Assembly (NCBI GenBank): GCA_019055375.1
Contig: JAHQIW010003679.1
Coordinates: 147,252 to 211,251 of the forward strand
Direction: 5' to 3'
Origin: Parelaphostrongylus tenuis
Lineage: Eukaryota > Nematoda > Chromadorea > Rhabditida > Metastrongylidae
Length of the DNA stretch: 64,000 nt
The position numbers and the translations under genes were made by a program. Positions within the stretch are counted from its first letter, which is position 1. Each line of letters begins with the position of its first letter. The notes beneath the pieces were generated by a model. It had not been told where the DNA came from and did no database searches. It saw only the letters and a program-made list of their open reading frames with translations. Positions 54,224 through 64,000 of the stretch are shown here, one piece after another.

Positions 54224-55215
54224 CCTCTTTGAGGGATCCTGCCCAGTTAGTCGTAGGAGAACTTGACCAGTCGCCAGGTAGTGGTTAGGGGAATTAAACA
54301 CAAACCAAAAACGATCACGTGCTTCCTAGAGAAGCAGACCGATTCATGGAATGAGCTCCCTGCTTCTGCAGTGGCGATTTGACAAAATTCTATTTCTGAG
54401 AGTCAAGTCGGCCAAAAACTTGCAATCAAGCGGCTGGGAAGTACATGGGAGGCGGTCAAGAGTAGAAATAGTCGTCTCCAACAAATATGCTCTTCTCATT
54501 CCTTCGAGAGAAATTGGCAAGTCACTCATGAGTGCTCAGCCCTACGTTTAGAACCTAGGAAGCTAAGCATTGGGTATGGGAAGGCTAGAAACAGCAGTAA
54601 TATGGGTTCCATTCCCGCGACATCCGAAGAGCCCCGCTACGGCAGCGTCGGGTATGAAGAGTGTGGAGAGAGTGCTAAAATATCTGGGCTAAGCAAGGCT
54701 GCCAAAATCGAAACGGACCGAAATGACTATATTTACCTGTGAATGGCGGGCATTTGCACGCGAATCCGCTGTAGATCTATTGACGCAAGCAGGAAGGATA
54801 AAGTATAACATCATTGGCCTATTTGGGACGGGAAGACTCTAACCTTTTCACACTGTTTCTGACAATGGAGAAGAACTGCTGCTTGGACTAAGCGATTGCA
54901 AAGATATAGGTGGAATTGACGTTCTCGACAACTAACAACCCATATCGGAAGATTGCTGTTGAAACGATGTGGATCAATGCCGGCTTTGACCATCTTTGAA
55001 GCTTATGCACCAACATCAAGCTATGACGAAAACGAGGATGAAGCGTTCTACATGGGGATCGAGAAGTTCTCCAGCGAATACCATACATTTGTGACACCAC
55101 TATTGAGGTTTCTAAATCAAAAATTAAATCTTGAAGAGAGTTTGAAGAGCGTCACATTGGGACGCACGGATTATGGAATGAGCAGCGTGAGAGGCTATCT
55201 GAGTTTATCATGACG
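54224..55215 (+). mobile_element. RTE-type LINE, 5' part only (LINE copy 3)
   Basis: Aligns with the first kilobase of the 18541 copy: CCTCTTTGAGGGATCCTGCC, AAGCGGCTGGGAAGTACATG, GGCTGCCAAAATCGAAACGG, ACCAACATCAAGCTATGACG. The endonuclease is heavily mutated (only AYAPTSSYDENEDEAFYMGI remains clear). It stops at GAGTTTATCATGACGACTAA, before the RT. A LINE with its 5' end but no 3' end is the reverse of usual LINE truncation and implies a later deletion or rearrangement. Confidence 0.85.
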
Positions 55216-55464
55216 ACTAAAGCCAACAATGACAACTCGCCACAAAGGAATCTCGGTTATTGAACTGTTATTGCGTCTGAGCGTCGACCACTACACGATT
55301 GTACTGCATTGTATTCAAAAATCCAGCATCAACAACCTCGCATCTGCCACAAGAATTTCGTTCTATGCCGGAGTTAATCCACTTAGATGGTCGGACATGA
55401 CGACAGAGATGTTTCAAAACTAAGTAAAAGTACAACAAAGTGCACACCTTACCATTATGCGCTC

Positions 55465-55845
55465 GAAATTAATTCATATTGGTTTTCAATTTTCTATGCA
55501 CCACAGAAGTATGCAGTGTTTCTTGTTATAGTGGTGTTCTCCTACTCTTTCTATGTCTATTTTTACAGGAGAAGTGCATTGTTGAAAGTGCTGACAAGGA
55601 ATACTTCAACATTTTCCCTCATCTGCTTTCTAGATCACAATAGTTTCATGAGTATCGTACAAGTTTTGATGGATTTCGTAATGTCAGCAGGTCTTTCCTT
55701 GCATTTTCCCCAACCGTGATAGGTTTGTTTTCACCTCCACTCATGTCGCACAATTATTTTCTAAAAACGACTTAAACTGGAGAATTAAGCCAATAAGCCG
55801 TGCATGGTTCGCCAAACACAAGCGATGCACACGCGGCAGCTGAAT
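55465..55845 (+). repeat. Repeat homologous (inverted) to 17447-17825
   Basis: Roughly 75-80% identical by eye to the reverse complement of 17447-17825. A frame in both copies encodes a hydrophobic segment (here YAVFLVIVVFSYSFYVYF) then RRSALLKVL and SFMSIVQ. Similarity continues past the ORF through CACCTCCACTCATGTCGCAC and GTGCATGGTTCGCCA, so the unit is DNA-level, not just an exon. Confidence 0.6.
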
Positions 55846-55849
55846 GACG

Positions 55850-56640
55850 TATTTTTCATATATCTATTGCACCTTAAGGCTTTTATTTGTCGAGTGGTAA
55901 AAGAGCAGAACTTTCATTATTTACCCACTATTGTATTCGTTAACCTGAGCTTAGAAAATGGTTTTGGCAAACATCGATTCTAATGCTGTTGATTGGTTCT
56001 ACATTGTGTAACACTCCACTATGAGTTCTTGTTAAAGTGCTGAATGAGTAAGTTCCAACATATATGGTGTATTCTACGATTCAGCTGATACCATGAGGTT
56101 GATATGAGAATTTATTCGGCTAATGTTTCGTTATCTTTATCTTCTTCAGAGTAGAATGATTCGAGTCGAATGATCAGTTGAAACCTAAATGTCACTCTAC
56201 TGATTAGTGACGATATCGAGGCCGAACGGAAAACGGTTTTGAAAGTATTGCTCGAACATATATGTTTGAAAGTTCAATGATGGGTGTAGTGCCCATTTAA
56301 CCCACAGTTCAGTATTTTACTAATTTGCCGTGGATGATCCAGAAAATCCGTATCAACTGCAGGTCTTCTTCTAGTCGACTTCTCGAATGGATTACTAGAT
56401 AAAATGTGCATTCGTTAATTATTGAACGCAAAATTAATGTAATAAGTTCGGCTAAAGTACTACAATGCAATCATATTAGGTATGTTTCCGACTTTTCAAA
56501 ATAAAGGGAAGGTAGGCAGGACTGCCTTCTTAGTCATTTGATAGCAAAAGTGCTTATACGAAGGTGCATATAAACTGCGTTGTTCAGTCCTGATTGATAG
56601 ATTTAGGAGCTTACTTCCGGCCGTCTCCCTCCTTATCACA
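55850..56640. other. No firm gene
   Basis: AT-rich. A tiny candidate exon after GAGCTTAG at 55953 reads MVLANIDSNAVDWFYIV and stops. It might be upstream sequence of the gene ending at 57311. Confidence 0.3.
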
Positions 56641-56668
56641 GCGAGTACGTTCATTTCAAAGTTAGCCT

Positions 56669-57311
56669 TTTGCCCACTGTATGGAGATGTTATGGAATTT
56701 TGCGGTCAGCCACATTGAGATACATCAGAATGCAGAGATTAGCGGTGAAACGGCTGCTTTCCTTGACACCTCTAAAGCAGCCAAAATTGAATATCCGCCG
56801 TGAAAATCGTGTTTATTTGTGTAGACAGGTGTTCCTTTTCAAAGACCATTAAATAATATCGTGCCAATCATAATTGTTCTAATACGATTTTGCTTATAAG
56901 CGTATCTTCTGCCTGTTTTCATACTGTCATCTATAATTTCAAGATTGTGAAAACGATGTAGTGAGTACTGACGTAAAATCTTCACTCAACGACAATACAG
57001 AAGTTGTGATTCCTCAAGGAACCAGTGGAGGAGGACAGACGAGTTCCCTGCCTTACGTGCGCAGTGTTGATACTGAGTCTCACTTTAACCCAACATTAGA
57101 AAAGGTTAGCAGGCTCTTCTACTGAAAGATTTTTATCGCTGGCACTGAATCTTTCATGTTAGTAGTAATCGCAAAGCGTTTCGGGATCCCGGCTTTCACA
57201 TCATCCGTGAGCGGCCAGTTGATTTTCTTTTCTACTTCTGCTTTTGATTTTGGCCTAACAACATCTTAGAATCAACAAGTAGAAAGCCCGGCCAAAGATC
57301 CGTCGCCGTAA
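56669..57311 (+). CDS. 3' end of an unrecognised gene (up to three exons)
   Basis: Two exons are well supported. Exon 56944-57104 (acceptor AATTTCAAG, donor AAAG|GTTAGC) reads CENDVVSTDVKSSLNDNTEV, then VIPQGTSGGGQTSSLPYVRS and VDTESHFNPTLEK. The terminal exon 57270-57311 (acceptor ACATCTTAG) joins in phase and reads NQQVESPAKDPSP before TAA. A possible upstream exon (from about 56669 to a donor at GCG|GTGAAA near 56745) would supply NFAVSHIEIHQNAEIS in matching phase, but its acceptor is weak. The product tail is hydrophilic, rich in Ser/Thr/Gly/Pro, with no domain I recognise. The gene's 5' exons may lie further left. Confidence 0.5.
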
Positions 57312-57459
57312 TCCATTTCTTGTAAACGACATCGTCGAAACCTGAAACGCCCTTGCAAGGTTACGTCACGAAGCCAAAGAGTAATATATGCACGACCAGC
57401 AATCTACCATTTGGAATATGTGCTAAGGTCCGCAACACTAGTGAAGACGGACCGTCCCA

Positions 57460-57599
57460 AAGGCAAGTCTGCGACCAATCCGGTACCATTTCAGCGACTC
57501 CGGAGGAGTGGATGGCTTGATGAGCCATGAGCGCGAGACGAACCATCGACCTTGCATGCAACGCGGAGGGCCTCTAACCACTGCGCTGCGTGCGCTCGA
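57460..57599 (-). mobile_element. tRNA-derived SINE, family A (copy 16, head half)
   Basis: Contains GAGCCATGAGCGCGAG, GAACCATCGACC and CCACTGCGCTGCGTGCGCTC, the complement of the tRNA-like head and proximal body. The 3' half is missing. Confidence 0.8.
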
Positions 57600-58095
57600 C
57601 TAACACTTACATATTTAGACATTTTGTTGGTCCGTCTTCTTAGTGTTCTTTTTCTCGCTCTTTCTTTATTTCGTCTTCTTCCTGAAGATCATGGGATGCT
57701 GGTTGAGCGGCTCTCCTTGCAATCTCGAAGATAGCCTGGCTATGGCGTCCCATTAAAGCACTCTTGTTGACTGCCGAAGAGGGTTTGAGGAGTGGAGTTC
57801 GGCTCCACGCGCGCCGCGACGAGCATCACTATCCACTCAGCCACGGCGCACTAAACACTTACAGACAAGAAAAAATTGAGTTTTGACTCACAATATTCAG
57901 TTTTCTAGCAAATTCTAGCGGTATAGCTATGGCCGATCGCTCTCCTTCATATACCACTTTTCTGAGGAAACTGCAACCATTATATTCTTGTCGGTTACTA
58001 CAAGGACAAGTATCGTACTGACATCTCGATCGAAGTCAACAGTGCAAATCAATCGATAGAGGAACCTGTCATCTACAATTCATATATTGATAAAT

Positions 58096-58309
58096 AGATA
58101 AAGGATAAAGCTTCGGTTGTGATCAATCCATTGAGGGATGCGCCATGCGTCGCCTTCAATTTTTAGCTTCCTTTGAGGTGATTGAACAAGCCTGCTACCA
58201 ACCTGAACTCCGGCAGGATAGAGGCTCTCGTGAGGCATGAGCGTGGAATCGAACCATCGACCACTTGTGCGACGCAGAGCACCTGCAACCACTGCGCTAC
58301 ACGCGCTCA
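58096..58309 (-). mobile_element. tRNA-derived SINE, family A (copy 17, internal deletion)
   Basis: AAGGATAAAGCTTCGGTTGTG (tail complement) to CCACTGCGCTACACGCGCTC (well-preserved head), but about 90 bp of the body are deleted around 58190. Confidence 0.8.
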
Positions 58310-58454
58310 CTGTGTAATATATAGTTATCCATTTCCCATCAACTACTGAGAGACTGCATTTTTTATAAACCAAATTCTCTAGTCTAGCATTTAGTCAAAC
58401 GAATTCAACGATACCCAGTGATATTCGGAATTTTCCATATGTAAAGTGTAAGCA

Positions 58455-58545
58455 GCCCGATGGCCTCGATGATGTAGTGGTAGTAGGCGACGGCGGCACG
58501 CATGGAAACGCGGGTACACCTCCCGCCCTCGGCGGATGCATGTAA
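58455..58545 (+). mobile_element. tRNA-derived SINE, family B (copy 6)
   Basis: GATGGCCTCGATGATGTAGT, GGTAGTAGGCG, CATGGAAACGCGGGTACACC (degraded B box), CTCGGCGGATGC. Confidence 0.65.
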
Positions 58546-58549
58546 AGAC

Positions 58550-60205
58550 TTGCAACAAGTCATGTCACGTTTTATTCGTATTTTTTCCATCAATACTATG
58601 AGAAATATAAAGCAATGTTTACTTTCATCCCAAAAACTAGTCGGTTTAGTATATTAATGATTTTAAGTAATCTAGAGAAAACGTTAATGAAAAAATTAAT
58701 TACAATTTACGCAGCAGAAGTATAAAATCTAAATAAACCATTAACCAAATAAACAAAATAACAGCAAACAATTTGATGAATTATGTTTTATTAACACCTA
58801 TGTACAAAAATTTTCAAAGAAGGGTGCTCCAATCGCTAATTGTTGACCTGAATGCACTTGATTTTTCATTATTCTGTAATTACATACACTGCACCATATT
58901 CGTCGGCGTAATCTTCACAAGAAGTCGCTTAATTGAAAGAAAAAAGTGTTTTATTGTTTATCGTTTGTTGTTTACTGCTTGCAAGTTGTTTATCTCGCCG
59001 TTTATATTTGTGTGTGTTGTTTTATTGTGTTTACTCTTCGTTCTTGATTGTATTTGCAGTTTATAGTCTATAGCTTACATCCAGAAAATTTCTTCCGGTC
59101 ACTTTCGCCAATCTGGAAATGAGAGAATTTTTTTCTTTTTCAAATTCATCTCTTGAAACGCGAAGAGGTGAGAAAAAAAACTTGCAGAAAAAAAAACCGC
59201 TTGAAAAGGGAAACAACATAACGTTCCAAAATCTCGCATGTTTCATACAGTATTTACTTCCGTTCATCACGAATTGAGAGTGGTTTTTTCTGTTCATGGA
59301 CGGTTTTTCTGATGTTTTTTGATCCAGAGCGGTTTGTCTCCTCAACCAATTATTTTCCGTTTTTCTCGTACTTTGTGATATCGTAAATTTTTTATCTTGA
59401 AGGACATTGTGCCAGTTAGTCTTCAATAACTGCGGTGATTTAGAGATTATCTTTGATCTCTTCCCAAAAAAAAATCAGCCGTTTGAGCTAAAGTCCAGTC
59501 CAATCTCTGGCTGGACGATCGACTCACGAGAAAAGCCGATAATAACCTTTTTCTTTTTTTTTTCTGAAAGTCTGCGTTGATATACATTGTGATTATTTTC
59601 GTCCATCGGAATACGACAGTTTTTTGCTCTCGTGTGTGTGTGTTTTCTGATGTTTCTGAATGTATTTCATATTTCTTTTCGCTGTTTCTTAGTTTTTTTT
59701 TTCTGTAAGTCTGTCAACTTTTCTTTTTTTTTATTTCCCTTCTTTTCTTGGTATTTTGTTTTGGTGGAGATTTGTCTTCTTTTTTGTGCATAAAGTACGT
59801 TCTAGTTGACTTTAGTTTGTTCCTTGAAATCTCAAGAACAAAACGAAAAATTCAAGTTCATTTCAGTCTCCGTTGAAAACGAAGCAATGCAATTTTTTTC
59901 TTGAAAAGAAATCAAATCTTAGATTGTTTACATAGTGATTAATTTCGTCCATCTGGTATTTTCTTAGTGAGCGCTTAGTCTGGGAATTTTAAGCGAGCTG
60001 CTTTTTCCAACAAGGTACTAATTTCTGTTATTCCTACTTCTCATGTTTTCTTAATTATCTATAATGAAAAAGTATTTCCCTTATTTGTTGTTTGTATGTA
60101 TGACATGTCGGAATTTATTTTGCTGTTTTTCTTGGATTTAGTTAATAACGGTAGCACGAGAACATTGAGTTTAGTCAATCCTGCATTCGTTTCCATCAAT
60201 TCTTT
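58550..60205. other. T-rich upstream region of MED12
   Basis: Contains many poly(T) and poly(A) tracts (for example 59160-59200, 59540-59565, 59693-59740). A minus frame at 59061-59426 is open by chance. This is the likely promoter/5' UTR or outron region of the plus-strand MED12 gene. Confidence 0.4.
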
Positions 60206-60210
60206 CGGAG

Positions 60211-60393
60211 CGGTGGACCCACGGCCTCTGCATCTCGAACTGCTAACTCTTTATGGTCTGCTCCACTTGCTCTTCGTCTCTAACCCCCGGCATGTCATTT
60301 TTAGACGCAGCTTGCGGGCGTAGCGATGTCAGAGGTGGAACGGACCCGTCCAGAGTAATCACTTACAATTGGAGAGGCTGTGGGTCCGCCGTC
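60211..60393. mobile_element. Small fold-back MITE (copy 3)
   Basis: Left arm GTGGACCCACGGCCTCTGCA followed by TCTC. Right arm (inverted) GGAGAGGCTGTGGGTCCGCC. Interior TTAGACGCAGCTTGCGGGC is the family's inner block. It ends about 240 bp upstream of the MED12 start codon. Confidence 0.65.
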
Positions 60394-60637
60394 CTGAGTG
60401 TGTTGAGTAAAAAGTCATCATAATATCTAGCTCAGGTTTACTTTTCCGTACCAGTGTGACCATTCCCCGTCCTGGCCCTCCAATTTTCTCCATACCCTTC
60501 GCTTTTATCACATGTTCGTTGCTTTTGAACTGATAGATTCGTGTAAGTCTGAATTTTTGTCCCACTTCTTTATCTTTTGGTTCAGTTGCGGTTTGATTTT
60601 TCTCTATTCAAGATATGCGGGAAAAAACAACAATTTA

Positions 60638-63600
60638 ATGTCTGCGAAGACGTCAAAGGTACTCTCGTGGTATCAGTCCACAGCAGACAAACGTATACTC
60701 CGACGCCACAAAATTGGCCCACCCGATGTACATCCGCAAGAACCACGACAGGAGGAGGACAATCTCAGTAATGAACGACTCAGAAAAGGCTATCAGGTAG
60801 TTTGAGGCTCTAAGAAATGAATTCTTTGACTTTCGCTGCTTTTAGAAGTGATATGCTGTTACGAATATACACCCAAGATTACTGAATGGTATGCAAAACA
60901 TTTGACATCAGGCGAGAGTTGAACCCGCGTTTTACCTGGTTTTTTGAGGATCACCACTGATAGGAAAGCGGACTCGCACCATCGCTTGTGCGGCAGGTAC
61001 AGGCATCAGATAGCATCTGCAGGTCTGTACATGCATGTCTGGCTGTCTGCCTGCCTTCCTACGAGACGTGGCGCCACCATTACACTAGCTAAATGCGATC
61101 TGACGTCGCTCGGCTTGGTACGGAACGTACCATGTGGTCTTTAAAAGACTATGTCGAAGATGCGTCTGCCACCAGATCATCGATACCACCGCCCTGATAC
61201 CACTCTTTCATCTATATCGCCTATCATAGCTATCAGCCACCAACGTTTTACGGGTTTGATGACTAAGCACATATCGGCGTTTGAAGCCTGGTCGAATGTC
61301 TTATAGATCAGTCAACAATCTTAGAACCACTGCTAAAAACAGTGGAAATAAATGTTCATCTGGTCTGAGATATCGTTATCCAGTAGACAGACTGTCTAAT
61401 ATCTGGAATGTTGTCTAGGTGGGGACGACACCGTACGAACACGAGTCCTTATTGTTCAATAGTCGATCGACGAAACTCGATCGCTTGGATGAAGCGCACA
61501 CGAAATTCGGCGTTTTACTCAATTCGGTTAGTAAGTCGTCTTTCCTTGTATATCTTTGGCTACTGACCAACGTTTCTTTCAATGGCATTAGCAGGTTCTC
61601 CACCGAAAAGGCGAAATCAATGCTAATCTGGATAAAGAACGAAGGAAAATAGGGAGACGGCCGGAGCGCAATTTGTAAGTTGTTGATCTTACCGCTTTGA
61701 ATGTTTTCTGAAAGTCAGTATTGTATTCTTCTCTTTTCATCTGCTCTATTTGCCTATTTGTTCTTTCTAGGCTCATAATATGGTTGTTTTCCATTGTATT
61801 ACGATTTCGTAGGCATCGGCAAAGGCGAAAAGAGCGTGCGTCTTGGTTTACTGATCTCGCACGAGGAAAGGCCCTATCAGAACTGGCGAAAAAGGTCCTC
61901 ACAATTAAACGACGAGAAGAAGGCTTAGAGTACCTGTGTGACTACAAGTTAGTTCGTCATGCTATGATATACGAATTCCGCCCGAATATTCTTCGGTTTT
62001 TTATAGATTAACTGTCCCCAATGACAAGTATTATTTGAAAGTAGGGTGCTCGATCTATTTTGAAAGTTTTATGTTAAAAGTATGATTTCTTTAGCGTGGC
62101 TGGTCCAATGGTCTGTAGAAAATCTCTTCTCGGTCGCGAGTTCAAGGTCTTTTAAAAAGAAAATTCAATTCCTCACTATATATTCAATACTGGTGTATGC
62201 AGAACTGAGAGTCTCAGACGGGAACTGAGCCCGCCTTTCACCCTTCTGTCGCATAAAGAGTGATAGCAGAGCAAGAGCCTCGGTAGTGAAACTGATTAGC
62301 GCGTGGACCCGAAAAGGATGAATTATGGGTTTGTTTCTCGTTTGAGGTCGAAAGTTTTGCTATCACTCAATATCGTTGGGTATGTTTATGTATCACATTA
62401 TCGCTTTTTAAAGGGGTTAAATGAGAAGAGCTCTAGCCAGTTTACCAGTAATAGGGACATGAGCTGTGAACATAAAGGTTTCATAAAAGAAACTGCTTCG
62501 TGAAATAGCCGTTTTACGGATATTTGTGCTACAATCTACTCTATTACTATCGTCCATCATGAAATTATGTAGCTGTCAGCATTTGAAAGTATCACACAAT
62601 ATAATGTCTTCTCGAGATTTTCTAGATTCGTACAACCCGTACAGTGACCATGGTGATTTAACCCTTTTGAGACCTTAGACCCACTGCTTCTTATCTGTTA
62701 CTCGCAACTCTGAACGGCTTGCTTCACCCTCTCTGCATCTCTAACCATCAGTGTGCCATTGTGTTATGCAACAGCCTACCACTGATAACGCAGTGGCCAG
62801 CATTGTTAGACGCAGCATGCTGAGGGTTGGGATGCAGAGGCTGTGGGTGCACGGTCCAAACGGGTTCAAGCGAGATGCGAGTTAATTGATAACCGAATTA
62901 ACACTCGATGGTCTTTTGCTTCAAGTCTATGGTGGATTCTTTGATCTCATTCATCGCATTTGGTATTCTTTCGATTAGCTGTCTGATGATTGTACACACT
63001 GTAAAAGCCGACTTTCCTTCAAATTCTGAAAAAGTCTAACACGTTGAAATGTTGACCTGATAAATCTATCCGGGAATGTCGTGGTTTCAGCTAAATCATA
63101 GTAGAAAATATCACTGAGAATACGTGATAAGGGACAGAGCTTGGAGCGCTTATCAATGACCTGAGAGATACGCCATGCATTCGACTTCATCTCCTTATTG
63201 TTAGAGGTGATTGAATGCATATATGACCTTTACAACGACTTGCGATGGCTTACCGATGTGTCAAGTCAAAGCTACTGTCCTCTCGAATGAGAATGCTAGT
63301 TATTTATCGACTCAGAGTGTTAAAAAAACTTGGTGGGCCGTAAGATGTAATCGAGCCACTGACTCCGTGTGCTCGTAAGGCATCTTTAATCAGTGCCACT
63401 CAAGCTCAGTGAATATACATAATTTGGTAAAAGGACTCCGTAATGTCCATAGCTGCTTTTGTGTACATTCCTTTTTGACGTTGGCCAGTACAATACCTTT
63501 CAATGGTCATGAATGGTTTTCTTGCCTCGGAATCTAGATTCAGGGATATTCGAATTTGAGAAAATGTTTCAGGAGTAGAAACTTTGTTCAGAGTAAAATT

Positions 63601-63920
63601 TGATCAGAACGTCTGTCTTAAGGATACCGTCTTTCCGCGCCTTATGGTATCTAAAAGTGACTGCGGCACTCACTGGAAGCCCGAATACTACGAAACAGAA
63701 AAAGTCAATTAGTGATCTCTTCTCTGCAGGTACTCTATATCATTTCGGTGTTCTCTATTTGAAATTGTTTTTATCGCAATACTTCAGTTCTTATTTCATT
63801 CAGAATACAAAGATATTTTTGTGAAAGCTATCAAAGAAATCACTATTCGTATGTGGGACGTCAATGACATCTCGACGTGCCCTATTTATAAAGAACGTTG
63901 GATATACATATCAAATCTAA
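60638..63920 (+). CDS. MED12: Mediator complex subunit 12, N-terminal part (six exons, runs off the right edge)
   Basis: MED12 is the nuclear scaffold of the Mediator kinase module; its N-terminus activates CDK8 through cyclin C. The C. elegans orthologue is dpy-22/mdt-12. Exons: 60638-60796, 61419-61526, 61595-61674, 61813-61947, 63623-63729, 63804-63920, with all five junctions in phase (about 235 residues). Conserved blocks: RHKIGPPDVHPQEPRQEEDN (human [20 protein letters not shown]), SWFTDLARGKALSELAKKV (human [20 protein letters not shown]), the junction-spanning YKIPSFRALWYLKVTAAL (human YTVPVMRAAWLIKMTCAY), FVKAIKEITIRMWD and KERWIYISNL (human IRQWDYTEKL). ATG 60638 was chosen as the first Met upstream of GPPDV. 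Human residues L36 and G44 are kept and Q43 is Lys. The 1.7-kb intron 4 holds three repeats. Confidence 0.88.
60960..61150. repeat. Dispersed repeat shared with 53605-53830, in MED12 intron 1
   Basis: GCATGTCTGGCTGTCTGCCT, GCCTTCCTACGAGACGTG and CCATTACACTAGCTAAATGC correspond to the 53.6-kb copy. Confidence 0.55.
62277..62390 (+). mobile_element. tRNA-derived SINE, family B (copy 7), in MED12 intron 4
   Basis: GAGCCTCGGTAGTGAAACTG, AAAAGGATGAATTATGGGTT (degraded B box), TTTGAGGTCG and TTTTGCTATCACTCAATATCG. An inverted piece of the same family (GGGAACTGAGCCCGCCTTTC) lies immediately left at about 62205-62270. Confidence 0.6.
62660..62885. mobile_element. Small fold-back MITE (copy 4), in MED12 intron 4
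   Basis: Left arm TTAGACCCACTGCTTCTTATC and CTCTCTGCATCTCTAACCATC. Right arm (inverted) ATTGTTAGACGCAGCATGCTG, GGTTGGGATGCAGAGGCTGTG, GGTGCACGGTCC. Confidence 0.6.
63126..63411 (-). mobile_element. tRNA-derived SINE, family A (copy 18), in MED12 intron 4
   Basis: GATAAGGGACAGAGCTTGGAG (tail complement), GAGGTGATTGAATGCATATAT, GATGGCTTACCGATGTGTC, ending in a degraded head (CAGTGCCACTCAAGCTCA). Opposite in strand to the host gene. Confidence 0.75.
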
Positions 63921-64000
63921 GTAAGAGTGCATTTGAGGTTGGTGTTGAGAAATGTTTCATTGGCTTTTTTTTCGAACTTTACTTTTTAACGTCGCTTTTC

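Noticed and set aside
59061..59426. 121-codon minus-strand ORF upstream of MED12
   Set aside because: Composition reflects T-rich DNA (poly-K/F runs) and no similarity is seen.

Overview
The window looks like genomic DNA of a parasitic roundworm, most likely a clade V (strongylid, hookworm-type) nematode. The evidence is AT-rich DNA, small exons joined by TTTTCAG-type 3' splice sites, a MATH-BTB gene, RTE-type LINEs, and a very dense load of short interspersed repeats. Nothing in it looks bacterial. Long ORFs are rare and mostly lie inside repeats, so real genes had to be read as short exons with matching splice phases.

Genes. A ten-exon MATH-BTB gene lies on the minus strand (11156-14698). 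The first six exons of the Mediator kinase-module subunit MED12 lie on the plus strand (60638-63920) and run off the right end. A tRNA-Ser(GCU) is at 39907-39987. The last exons of two unrecognised plus-strand genes are at 1361-1659 and 56944-57311. Lone exons of uncertain ownership lie at 39684, 40766, 43153 (Na+/H+ exchanger-like) and 44822 on the plus strand, and at 15363, 31477, 33802 and 32424 on the minus strand.

Mobile DNA. There are three large copies and one fragment of one RTE-type LINE (18541, 45139, 54224, 39112) and a weak second LINE remnant (6140). Broken transposases belong to the mariner/Tc1 (725, 6560, 40241, 49010) and piggyBac (37227) families. Two tRNA-derived SINE families are present. 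Family A has about 18 copies, each starting with a tRNA-like head and ending in a conserved tail before a T-run. Family B has about 8 copies. Fold-back elements of several families and long TA/CA microsatellites (31825-33720) fill much of the rest.

Most interesting system. A small repeat family carries hammerhead self-cleaving ribozymes. Seven copies, one a half copy, retain the three-way-junction core with a 4-bp stem II, a palindromic minimal stem III (ACACGTGT) and a matching stem I. Stem II has changed in a covarying way between two subfamilies. One composite copy (49933-50433) is bounded by a 16-bp direct repeat. It contains an inverted ribozyme copy, a tail-to-head junction and a complete unit with an AATAAA-containing tail. 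That architecture is expected for Penelope-like or retrozyme-like retroelements, but no matching reverse transcriptase is visible in the window.
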